Shown here: piece after piece, positions 44,854 through 51,301 of the stretch | Layout: the number at the start of each line of letters is the position of its first letter | How positions within the stretch are numbered: position 1 is the stretch's first letter | Virus record (IMG/VR): IMGVR_UViG_3300010885_060050 | Span: 1-55,641 of that record | DNA length: 55,641 nucleotides | Source of the DNA: a virus | Direction: 5' to 3' (one strand) | The notes under the pieces: model-generated | What the model was told of the DNA's origin: nothing | What the model saw: only the letters and a program-made list of their open reading frames with translations | Database searches by the model: none | Made by a program: the position numbers and the translations under genes

Positions 44854-45134
44854 ACAATAATCAGCCAGAAAACTCTGTCACATTGCCTCCCACACCCCGC
44901 CCGTCTGATCCCTTCTTGGAGGAAATCAGCGACAAAATCCGGCGCGGGGAACCTGTCGGAATCATGGAAGCTCTTGCCGCGATTGAATACCAATCCGCGA
45001 GGAAGATGCTGCCATGGTGGCGCAAGGATGCGCTTGGATGGCCGATTGAAACCTTTAATGGTAAGCCTGTGAAGTCCGCACTCCGCATCATTTGTCAGAA
45101 TATCCGAAAAATTATTTTCAAGTCAAACGTATGA
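44844..45134 (+). CDS. Hypothetical protein
   Basis: 96 aa, visibly more GC-rich than neighbours in its first half (SVTLPPTPRPSDPFLEEISD). MEALAAIEYQSARKMLPWWR is an amphipathic helix. The base composition may mark recent transfer. No family recognised. Confidence 0.65.
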   Translation: MSINNNQPENSVTLPPTPRPSDPFLEEISDKIRRGEPVGIMEALAAIEYQSARKMLPWWRKDALGWPIETFNGKPVKSALRIICQNIRKIIFKSNV

Positions 45135-45274
45135 CACGCCACCATCAAAATATGGTCATCGCTGAAGCATGCGGCATTGTAAGCAAAGATCAGTGGGGAC
45201 CTCTGTATAAAACACCTCAAGGGATAGTCAGAGGTTGCCCCGACTATATGCCCCGACTATATGCACGACCATAA
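45131..45274 (+). CDS. Small hypothetical protein
   Basis: 47 aa from the ATG overlapping the previous stop (ATGA). Contains a 13-bp tandem repeat near its 3' end (CCCCGACTATATG twice), giving DYMPRLYARP. No family recognised. Confidence 0.5.
   Translation: MTRHHQNMVIAEACGIVSKDQWGPLYKTPQGIVRGCPDYMPRLYARP
45239..45264 (+). repeat. 13-bp tandem duplication
   Basis: CCCCGACTATATG occurs twice in succession. The duplication spans the end of the ORF at 45131 and creates the ATG of the ORF at 45261. Confidence 0.85.
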
Positions 45275-45446
45275 TGCGATGCACGAGGCAAAACTAAGTC
45301 TATCTCCAGAAGATCTTGGAACATTTACGTGCATCCTTATTCAAATGGGAGTAGATCGTGACTTTCATTTTATGGTGGCAACAGCAGCAGAACAGGCTGA
45401 AGCCTTTTTAGAAACACTAAACCTTCGTAAAAAAATAACAAAATGA
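45261..45446 (+). CDS. Small hypothetical protein
   Basis: 61 aa, or 55 aa from ATG 45279. LSLSPEDLGTFTCILIQMGV then a helix rich in Ala/Glu. Start uncertain. No family recognised. Confidence 0.55.
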   Translation: MHDHNAMHEAKLSLSPEDLGTFTCILIQMGVDRDFHFMVATAAEQAEAFLETLNLRKKITK

Positions 45447-45622
45447 ACTTGAATTTCTTACATTGGTGTTGGATGGCGCCAGTTGCATTCTTACTATCCC
45501 CATTTGGAACAGTTATATTTACAACTCTATTAGAATTAAATGCTATTCAATGTTGTTGTCTTATTTTAACGCAACTTATTATATATTGTCTAGTGGGCGT
45601 TATTAGCAACTTTGGAGAATAA
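45443..45622 (+). CDS. Small two-pass membrane protein
   Basis: 59 aa, starting in an ATGA overlap. Hydrophobic throughout: FLHWCWMAPVAFLLSPFGTV and CCCLILTQLIIYCLVGVIS, suggesting two transmembrane helices with a Cys triplet. Function unknown. Confidence 0.6.
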   Translation: MNLNFLHWCWMAPVAFLLSPFGTVIFTTLLELNAIQCCCLILTQLIIYCLVGVISNFGE

Positions 45623-45632
45623 ATTAAATAAT

Positions 45633-45875
45633 ATGAAAGAAAAACTAACAAATGTATTTTGTGACAAATTTATCATGGAACCGCATGATGTAGTGTTTGA
45701 CAAGCCATTTAAGGAATATGACATTGACTCTTTGGATTTTACTGAATTTTTATTATTTGTTGAGGATGAATTTGACGTTGAAATTAATGATAACGATGCC
45801 AATAATTTAAAAACTTTAAATGATGTTATGGAATATTTGAAAAAAGATGCTTATTGTAGTAGAATGTTCCCATAA
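45633..45875 (+). CDS. Acyl carrier protein
   Basis: 80 aa. The conserved DSL motif (YDIDSLDFTEFLLFVEDEF, Ser33) is the 4'-phosphopantetheine attachment site; the flanking acidic helix II and DNLKTLNDV-like helix IV are as in ACP. Residues 1-30 are helix I. It would be charged by host phosphopantetheinyl transferase and could divert lipid or other acyl-transfer chemistry. Start at ATG 45633; a TTG 21 nt upstream is in frame. No synthase gene lies nearby. Confidence 0.82.
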   Translation: MKEKLTNVFCDKFIMEPHDVVFDKPFKEYDIDSLDFTEFLLFVEDEFDVEINDNDANNLKTLNDVMEYLKKDAYCSRMFP

Positions 45876-45909
45876 GACACACAAATTTGCCTTTTCTCAA
45901 ACCTTTGTT

Positions 45910-45957
45910 CTATACCACGGTTATGTCTGGAAACTTTTTTCACTTTTTTGAAAAAAG
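45910..45957 (+). promoter_or_regulatory. Conserved pre-promoter element, copy 4
   Basis: CTATACCACGGTTATGTCTGG, then ACTTTTTTCACTTTTTTG and AAAAAAG, aligned with the blocks at 19744, 23022 and 41128. Confidence 0.6.
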
Positions 45958-45960
45958 ATG

Positions 45961-45989
45961 TGTACTTTTGCTGAGAAATAGCTTATAAT
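45961..45989 (+). promoter_or_regulatory. Sigma70-like promoter
   Basis: TGTACT 45961-45966, a 17-nt spacer, TATAAT 45984-45989, leader ATGTAAGCCAACCAT. Spacer and -10 nearly identical to the promoter at 19796. Confidence 0.85.
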
Positions 45990-46015
45990 GATCATGTAAG
46001 CCAACCATATCAATT

Positions 46016-46174
46016 ATGAAAAATACCACAGAACAAATCTACACCGTTGAATTTTATGACAGCTTTCAGGGTTCTTGCCTAATGGATGTCCAAGCCAAAT
46101 CGGCTGCGGGTGCAATGCAAATTGTAAATCGACTTTTAAAACGCAAATGTGCAATCGAGGCTTACCTCTACTGA
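46016..46174 (+). CDS. Small early protein
   Basis: 52 aa (KNTTEQIYTVEFYDSFQGSC ...), directly behind a strong promoter. The mix of beta strand then helix (VQAKSAAGAMQIVNRLLKRK) suggests a folded domain. No family recognised. Confidence 0.6.
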   Translation: MKNTTEQIYTVEFYDSFQGSCLMDVQAKSAAGAMQIVNRLLKRKCAIEAYLY

Positions 46175-46203
46175 AAATAATCTGCCAGTTATAAAAAAAC
46201 TGA

Positions 46204-46232
46204 TGTACTTTTGCTGAGAAATAGTGTATAAT
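46204..46232 (+). promoter_or_regulatory. Sigma70-like promoter
   Basis: TGTACT 46204-46209, a 17-nt spacer, TATAAT 46227-46232, leader TTGTAAGAAACAAT to the ATG at 46251. Confidence 0.82.
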
Positions 46233-46250
46233 AAACTTGTAAGAAACAAT

Positions 46251-46367
46251 ATGGACAACATCACCACCCTCTCCCACATGGATTCGCTAGAACTTCTAAT
46301 TGCTTTCGAAACCTTAGCAACAATTGCTGCAGAAGAATGGAAAGATCAAGAAGCTTCTGAGGAATAA
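46251..46367 (+). CDS. 38-residue early protein
   Basis: Acidic, helical (DSLELLIAFETLATIAAEEW). Short but with its own promoter, which supports expression. No family recognised. Confidence 0.55.
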   Translation: MDNITTLSHMDSLELLIAFETLATIAAEEWKDQEASEE

Positions 46368-46394
46368 ATGCGTTGACACCAATCTTAATGACAC

Positions 46395-46520
46395 ATGAAA
46401 ATCTTATTTACAATTACCCTCCCACCTGCAAAGGTTCGTAAACATTTTGCTCCAGGCAAACAAACACACGTTGCAAAAAAAGGTAAAGGATCATACAATC
46501 GCAAAAAATCTTATGAATAA
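46395..46520 (+). CDS. 41-residue basic protein
   Basis: KILFTITLPPAKVRKHFAPG followed by a Lys-rich tail. It overlaps the next ATG by 8 nt (TATGAATAA), which supports coupling. No family recognised. Confidence 0.55.
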   Translation: MKILFTITLPPAKVRKHFAPGKQTHVAKKGKGSYNRKKSYE

Positions 46521-46713
46521 TACACTACACTGTGAACCAGTAAAATTGAAACTTGTCGGATTGGATGGAAATGCATGGAGTCTTATGGGCGCATTTTCAC
46601 AGGCCGCGAAAAAACAAGGGAGAAGCAAAGAAGAAATAAAAGCTGTTATGGACGACTGCATGAGCAGTGACTACAACCATCTTCTAAATGTTCTCGCGAA
46701 TCACACAAAATAA
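46513..46713 (+). CDS. Conserved small phage protein (LDGNAWSLMGAF family)
   Basis: 66 aa. KLKLVGLDGNAWSLMGAFSQ then AAKKQGRSKEEIKAVMDDC and YNHLLNVL match a small protein widespread in phages and mobile elements. Function unknown. Confidence 0.8.
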   Translation: MNNTLHCEPVKLKLVGLDGNAWSLMGAFSQAAKKQGRSKEEIKAVMDDCMSSDYNHLLNVLANHTK

Positions 46714-46717
46714 AAAT

Positions 46718-46975
46718 ATGGAAGTAGAATATAAATGTACTGAAGATGGAATGATCCAATTTCATTGCACTGACTCTGATGGCGCAGTGTATGGAATTGC
46801 TGATAGCATTGAAGATGGTATGATTGTTGACACGCTCGTCATTGATATGGAAACATATGATGAAGTTGAAGACAGTGAGTTGTTTAAACGTATTGTATCT
46901 GCACGAGCAATTTATGCACATGAAAACTATATTGTGCAAGAAGCTCTAAATGAACTATCAACATATGACGCATAA
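46718..46975 (+). CDS. Hypothetical acidic protein
   Basis: 85 aa, strongly acidic (DSIEDGMIVDTLVIDMETYD). The net charge is DNA-mimic-like, but no family is recognised. It overlaps thyX by 11 nt. Confidence 0.65.
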   Translation: MEVEYKCTEDGMIQFHCTDSDGAVYGIADSIEDGMIVDTLVIDMETYDEVEDSELFKRIVSARAIYAHENYIVQEALNELSTYDA

Positions 46976-47624
46976 AAATAAAGTTGAACTTATTGGCCAC
47001 TATGGCTCGGATGAAGTAATTGCTTGCAGTGCATGGACAAGCACATCTCGTGATTTAAATGACGATAAAAAGTCTCGTATTCCAAAGTTGATTAATATGC
47101 TTTGGAACGATGGGCACGAAACTCCATTCGAAAAAGGAATGGTGCACTTTCTCGTTGATACTGATATTGCTTCGCACATTCATTTGCTAAAACACCGCAT
47201 TTCTTCTATGAATGCAGAGAGTGCGCGTTACAAAGAATTGAAGGAAGACAAGTATTATGTTCCAGAAGATTGGCAGAATATTCTGGTTGAAGGTCGTGAA
47301 AATACTACTTGGGCTGATTCGCTTATTGATTTTACTCACATGAGTAATATTCTTTACCATCGATCTTTGGAACAACTTACACCAATTCTTGGTCGTAAGC
47401 GAGCAAAGGAAAGCGCCCGTTTCTTCAAAACATATAATTCTAAAATCCAGGCAGATGTTTCTTTTAACATGAGAACCTTTGCCAATTTTTTGAAACTTCG
47501 CAACAGCGAACACGCGCAAAAAGAAATTAGAGAAATTGCTGCGGAAATGCTTAAACTTGTATCTGAAATTCCAGGCAATCCGTTTGAACACACACTCGCG
47601 GCATGGAGTCTGTCACACGCTTAA
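46965..47624 (+). CDS. thyX: FAD-dependent thymidylate synthase ThyX
   Basis: 219 aa. The ThyX signature appears as KHRISSMNAESARY at residues 76-89 (canonical RHRxxSxNExSxRY; one Glu is Ala here with Glu next to it), followed by FKTYNSKIQADVSFNMRTFA and LKLRNSEHAQKEIRE, the flavin and dUMP region. It makes dTMP from dUMP with folate and NADPH. ATG 46965 is chosen over 46950 because it begins the conserved domain sooner. Present beside a gp42 hydroxymethylase. Confidence 0.93.
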   Translation: MTHKNKVELIGHYGSDEVIACSAWTSTSRDLNDDKKSRIPKLINMLWNDGHETPFEKGMVHFLVDTDIASHIHLLKHRISSMNAESARYKELKEDKYYVPEDWQNILVEGRENTTWADSLIDFTHMSNILYHRSLEQLTPILGRKRAKESARFFKTYNSKIQADVSFNMRTFANFLKLRNSEHAQKEIREIAAEMLKLVSEIPGNPFEHTLAAWSLSHA

Positions 47625-47631
47625 TACAATT

Positions 47632-47862
47632 ATGAATGTACATCGTCATTTTAAAACAATTGATGACGCTGTTTTTCTTTTCAATATTTCATATGAGGCT
47701 GAAGAAAATCAAGTAAATCTAATTATTCTAAAAAATTTTACAATACATCCTATTGTAGATGGTGTTGTAGGTCCAGATTGTGTTAAAAAAGAATTGGGTG
47801 ACTACACTGAGTATGCCCTAAGTAATATTTTGCAAATATTGCATAACGACGGAATACTATAA
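47632..47862 (+). CDS. Hypothetical protein
   Basis: 76 aa from ATG 47632, 7 nt after thyX. Acidic beta-rich N-terminus (TIDDAVFLFNISYEAEENQV). No family recognised. Confidence 0.65.
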   Translation: MNVHRHFKTIDDAVFLFNISYEAEENQVNLIILKNFTIHPIVDGVVGPDCVKKELGDYTEYALSNILQILHNDGIL

Positions 47863-47865
47863 TAG

Positions 47866-47873
47866 CATAAATA
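47866..47873 (+). promoter_or_regulatory. T4-type late promoter (CATAAATA variant)
   Basis: CATAAATA ends 5 nt before the ATG at 47879; same spacing as the near-leaderless late promoters elsewhere. Confidence 0.55.
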
Positions 47874-47878
47874 GAAAT

Positions 47879-48484
47879 ATGAATTTTACAAAATACATAA
47901 GTGAAACCTATAACAATTTTATAGGCTCATCTGACAGCACACTTGAGAATAAGAAAAAATGGGCAGATCGTGTATGGGACATGCTTCAGCGTGCATATGA
48001 AGATATTGGAGGTATCAAAGGATCTGGGTTTAGTGACAAAGAGGACATGATAGTCAACATTCCTTTTTGGAAAATTTTCCATAGAGGCGAACATTTGATT
48101 GCTGTCGTGATGTATAAAGACACTCGTGGCAGAAAACTTGTTGCAATTGGTACTGATCAATCGCAGCAGTCAAAAAAGATACTATCAAATATTTTTAAAG
48201 AGGCACTCAAGGTGTCCTACGGAGAATATTCTGGTAAACTTTTGAGTGCCATAGCAAAAAATGTGTCATATGAAAAATTAGAGCCATATCTACTTGATCC
48301 TCTCCATGTACAAAAACTGTTGGACAAAGAAATATATCCTCCAGACCCAGAAAAACTAAATCTCATTGATTTGGAAACATACAACAAATTTCCAAAACTA
48401 CACAAATATTTCTATATGAGAGATTTTAATGGTAAATCATATTTGAAAATTTGCCTTGGAACACCCGGACTCTTTATCAAATAG
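47879..48484 (+). CDS. Late protein, uncharacterised T4-like family
   Basis: 201 aa. NKKKWADRVWDMLQRAYEDI, GGIKGSGFSDKEDM, then WKIFHRGEHLIAVVMYKDTR and GRKLVAIGTD have the outline of a GNAT-like fold found in uncharacterised T4-type phage proteins. The N-terminus (NFTKYISETYNNFI) is like T4 internal-protein leaders. Late promoter just upstream. Enzymatic role unproven. Confidence 0.72.
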   Translation: MNFTKYISETYNNFIGSSDSTLENKKKWADRVWDMLQRAYEDIGGIKGSGFSDKEDMIVNIPFWKIFHRGEHLIAVVMYKDTRGRKLVAIGTDQSQQSKKILSNIFKEALKVSYGEYSGKLLSAIAKNVSYEKLEPYLLDPLHVQKLLDKEIYPPDPEKLNLIDLETYNKFPKLHKYFYMRDFNGKSYLKICLGTPGLFIK

Positions 48485-48525
48485 AGCCCAACTGCTATAT
48501 TCTTAGCATATTTTGTAAAAAGTAT

Positions 48526-48554
48526 TGTACAAACTATAAAAAATAGTGTATAAT
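48526..48554 (+). promoter_or_regulatory. Sigma70-like promoter
   Basis: TGTACA 48526-48531, a 17-nt spacer, TATAAT 48549-48554, ATG at 48569. Confidence 0.8.
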
Positions 48555-48568
48555 TCTATTGTAACCAC

Positions 48569-49165
48569 ATGATTGTTTATCTACACGGCTTTAACAGCGC
48601 ATTCAATCCGGCCTCGGATAAGGTGCGGGCCTTATCAAAAATTGATGAGGTGCATGCAGTATCATACAATTCTTTTGACACACATAAGAATATTTTAGAT
48701 GACCTTTTAAGTAAAACTCGACATCTTAGCAATCCTATTTTTGTCGGAACATCACTTGGTGGATTCTATGCCGCTGCGCTCGCATCTGCGTTTGGATCAC
48801 CTTGTGTGCTTATAAATCCTGTGGTTTCAGGATCCTTTTTTAGAACTGCTGGAGCGGTGATAAAAGATGTCCCTATGACAAACTATGTGACAAGAGAAAA
48901 ATCAACGCTGACGCAAGCTGTGCTCGATTCATACAATGATTTGGAAATTGCTGGTTTGCACTATGAGTACAAGCCGCTGCTGTTGCTTGACATGGGTGAT
49001 GAATTGCTTGATTCATATGAAACACGTGAAACACTAAAAGACGTTGTTTCAAACTCGTCGGTGTATTATCCAGGTGGCAGTCACAGGTTTGATCACATTG
49101 ATTTGGCACTGCCGTCAATTCGCAGTTATTTAAACAATTGTTCTTACGTCAGTCACCTTGACTAA
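48569..49165 (+). CDS. YqiA-like alpha/beta-hydrolase (esterase)
   Basis: 198 aa. The oxyanion motif HGFNS is at 6-10, nucleophile GTSLGG with S62, an acid in LLDMGDELLD near 144, and GGSHRF with the catalytic His near 172. This is the UPF0227/YqiA esterase set. Acyl thioester or short ester substrates are possible. An acyl carrier protein gene lies 3 kb upstream, but a link is speculative. Confidence 0.88.
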   Translation: MIVYLHGFNSAFNPASDKVRALSKIDEVHAVSYNSFDTHKNILDDLLSKTRHLSNPIFVGTSLGGFYAAALASAFGSPCVLINPVVSGSFFRTAGAVIKDVPMTNYVTREKSTLTQAVLDSYNDLEIAGLHYEYKPLLLLDMGDELLDSYETRETLKDVVSNSSVYYPGGSHRFDHIDLALPSIRSYLNNCSYVSHLD

Positions 49166-49193
49166 TATATAAGACAAGCTGTTAAATTTTATT

Positions 49194-49742
49194 ATGAAAA
49201 AAATTATTGGTATTTCTGGAAACGCCCGTAGCGGCAAAGACACTGTTGGACGCTTTATAAAAGATACCGTTGAAAAGAAAGGACACACTGTTGAGGTTGT
49301 AAGTTTTGCGGCAAAATTGCGAGAAGAGGTTGATGAATTTTGCCTTGATAAATTAGGCATCTCTGCATTTACCACAGACGATGTTGAGAAAAAACTTATT
49401 CGACCATTTCTTGTTTGCTGGGGAACCGAAATACGTCGTAACATTGATGAGTCACATTGGATTAATGCACTAGATCGCAGTATGACAAATGAGCATGCTC
49501 TCTATATAGTTACAGACTTAAGGTTTGAAAATGAGTATCAGTGGATTAAAGACAATGGTGGAATTACTGTGTACCTTGAGCGCAGTGCAATTGCTCCAGC
49601 AAATGAATATGAATCGTTTAATAATGCGATTCTAAAGAGGTGTGTTGACTACGTATGGGAAATGCCAACAACTCGAGACATGAATGTGTTAAGAGAATAT
49701 ACTGAAAAAATATGTTTACATTCCTTTAAAAATTTTGTATAA
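49194..49742 (+). CDS. 1: Deoxynucleoside monophosphate kinase gp1-like
   Basis: 182 aa (T4 gp1: 241). P-loop SGNARSGKDT at residues 8-17 and the lid-like DLRFENEYQWIKDNGGITVY. T4 gp1 phosphorylates dTMP, dGMP and hydroxymethyl-dCMP. Being close to gp42 supports the same job here. The C-terminus overlaps the next promoter. Confidence 0.85.
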   Translation: MKKIIGISGNARSGKDTVGRFIKDTVEKKGHTVEVVSFAAKLREEVDEFCLDKLGISAFTTDDVEKKLIRPFLVCWGTEIRRNIDESHWINALDRSMTNEHALYIVTDLRFENEYQWIKDNGGITVYLERSAIAPANEYESFNNAILKRCVDYVWEMPTTRDMNVLREYTEKICLHSFKNFV

Positions 49743-49743
49743 T
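49715..49743 (+). promoter_or_regulatory. Sigma70-like promoter in the end of gp1
   Basis: TTTACA 49715-49720, a 17-nt spacer, TATAAT 49738-49743. It lies across the gp1 stop and serves the gene starting at 49759. Confidence 0.8.
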
Positions 49744-49758
49744 AAACTAACACAATAT

Positions 49759-50139
49759 ATGAAAGATACACTACCAATTATAGATCGAATTAAATCGATG
49801 ATACAATCCACACAGCCACTAGAGTATGATTCAGATCCAGTGTTTAATAAGTTATACTCTCAGGTAATCAAATGTGTTGAGGCTGATAAATGCTTTGAAA
49901 CTGTTCCATGGTCTTCAATCGAAGATGGAATAACTATTCGAGACATTATTTCAGACTTATATGTCTATATTAAAAATGATCGTCCACTTCAAATAAATAA
50001 AATTATTGCTTGTGAAGTTTTAGAAAAATATGAGGAAGTGGCACAGCATAGAGAAAAGTTGGAAGAGCAAGACAACTATTACCTTAAACTTATTGTAGAA
50101 AACCGCAAATTTATCTTTTCCAACTATGACAATAACTGA
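49759..50139 (+). CDS. Hypothetical protein upstream of gp42
   Basis: 126 aa from ATG 49759, which is set by the promoter (the ORF is open from 49735). Helical and acidic (IDRIKSMIQSTQPLEYDSDP). It overlaps gp42 by 14 nt. No family recognised. Confidence 0.68.
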   Translation: MKDTLPIIDRIKSMIQSTQPLEYDSDPVFNKLYSQVIKCVEADKCFETVPWSSIEDGITIRDIISDLYVYIKNDRPLQINKIIACEVLEKYEEVAQHREKLEEQDNYYLKLIVENRKFIFSNYDNN

Positions 50140-50794
50140 ACTGCGCAACTACTTTGTAAATGAGTATAAAAGCCAAAACTTTGTAACTGATAAGACTGGT
50201 GTGTCAACACTTGAACTTGTAGGTGCAAGCTTTGAGGCAAATGAACCATCAATTTTTGGTGAACTTAATGATGACTATATTGATCGTGAACTGCAATGGT
50301 ATCTCTCTCAAAGTCTCTATGTAAAGGACATTCCAGGAGTCACACCTAAAATTTGGAAACAGGTTGCCTCTAAAGCAGGTAAAATTAATTCAAACTATGG
50401 ATATTTAATCTACCACAAAGATAATTTTTGCCAATACAAAAATGTAAAAGCAGAGCTACTGAAAAACCCATGGTCACGTCGTGCAATTATGATATACACG
50501 CGTCCAACTATGCACACTGAGTATAACTTTGATGGCATGTCAGATTTTATCTGCACAAATGCAGTGCAATATTTGCAACGTAATGGTGCACTCCATGCAA
50601 TTGTACAGATGCGTTCAAATGATCTTGTGTTTGGATATCGTAATGACTATGCATGGCAAAAGTATGTTCAAGAGTCGCTTGCTGCTGAGTTAGGTTTTGA
50701 TTGTGGTAAAATCTATTGGCAAGTTGGCAGTCTCCACATCTATGAGCGTCACTACTCGATGATTGAAAACTATATTCAGCAGCACTCACTTTAA
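50126..50794 (+). CDS. 42: dCMP hydroxymethylase gp42
   Basis: 222 aa (T4: 246). Long segments match T4 gp42: DKTGVSTLELVGASFEANEP, IFGELNDDYIDRELQWYLSQ, VKDIPGVTPKIWKQVAS and GKINSNYGYL. The catalytic Cys is C143 (CTNAVQYL). D174 in YRNDYAW equals the T4 D179 that marks hydroxymethylase rather than thymidylate synthase. It makes 5-hydroxymethyl-dCMP for modified DNA. Stop and start overlap links it to the upstream gene. Confidence 0.95.
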   Translation: MTITELRNYFVNEYKSQNFVTDKTGVSTLELVGASFEANEPSIFGELNDDYIDRELQWYLSQSLYVKDIPGVTPKIWKQVASKAGKINSNYGYLIYHKDNFCQYKNVKAELLKNPWSRRAIMIYTRPTMHTEYNFDGMSDFICTNAVQYLQRNGALHAIVQMRSNDLVFGYRNDYAWQKYVQESLAAELGFDCGKIYWQVGSLHIYERHYSMIENYIQQHSL

Positions 50795-50796
50795 TG

Positions 50797-50825
50797 TTTA
50801 CAAATAGATAAAAGCAATATATAAT
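50797..50825 (+). promoter_or_regulatory. Sigma70-like promoter
   Basis: TTTACA 50797-50802, a 17-nt spacer, TATAAT 50820-50825. The ATG at 50833 is at the predicted transcript start. Confidence 0.82.
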
Positions 50826-50832
50826 AACACAT

Positions 50833-50958
50833 ATGAAAAACACGGGAACAAAGACGGTACGCAAAAAAATTAAGCGAAAAGGTATTCATGCCAAGAGTAA
50901 AACATCGCAGCTAAAACAATCCAAAAATTACAAAAAGCTTTCACGCGGTCAAGGTTAA
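50833..50958 (+). CDS. Small basic protein conserved in T4-like phages
   Basis: 41 aa: KNTGTKTVRKKIKRKGIHAK then SKTSQLKQSKNYKKLSRGQG. The 'RKG.HsK.K.S..K.SK.Y.K.yrGQG' pattern is found in tiny proteins of T4-like marine phages. Likely nucleic-acid binding; predicted leaderless mRNA. Confidence 0.78.
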   Translation: MKNTGTKTVRKKIKRKGIHAKSKTSQLKQSKNYKKLSRGQG

Positions 50959-50962
50959 TGCT

Positions 50963-51301
50963 ATGAAAAAAGAATCAATTAAAGTTCTTGAAGAATGTGC
51001 AGAATTGCAACTCGCAAAGTCGCGAGACTATCAAAACCCACACAGTCGTATACGTCAAGCTGACTATTACCCACGTGGTGTAGCGACTATTCTTGATGTC
51101 ATCTATGCAAAAACGCTGCGTATGTACAGTGTGCTTGAAGCTATGGAAAATGATCCAAACTATGTTCCTAATTTTGAAAGCATTGAAGACAGTGGCAAAG
51201 ACCTAATCAACTATGGAAGTTTTCTAGTTTCTTGGTGCCGTGGTGGTATTGATGGCCAAGACACAAATCGCGATTTTTTAAATAGACCAAAAGACAAATG
51301 A
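50963..51301 (+). CDS. Nucleotide-modification-associated domain (Nmad1/DUF1599-like) protein
   Basis: 112 aa. ECAELQLAKSRDYQNPHSRI, the ATILDVIYAKTLRMYSVLEA helix, then SIEDSGKDLINYGSFLVSW follow the Nmad1 pattern. This family occurs near base-modification enzymes. The context between gp42 and a glycosyltransferase-like gene fits a role in handling modified nucleotides. Confidence 0.75.
   Translation: MKKESIKVLEECAELQLAKSRDYQNPHSRIRQADYYPRGVATILDVIYAKTLRMYSVLEAMENDPNYVPNFESIEDSGKDLINYGSFLVSWCRGGIDGQDTNRDFLNRPKDK

Noticed and set aside
50126-50794. Thymidylate synthase ThyA
   Set aside because: The same superfamily, but the Asp at 174 and long T4 gp42-like segments identify hydroxymethylase; thymidylate is provided by ThyX.
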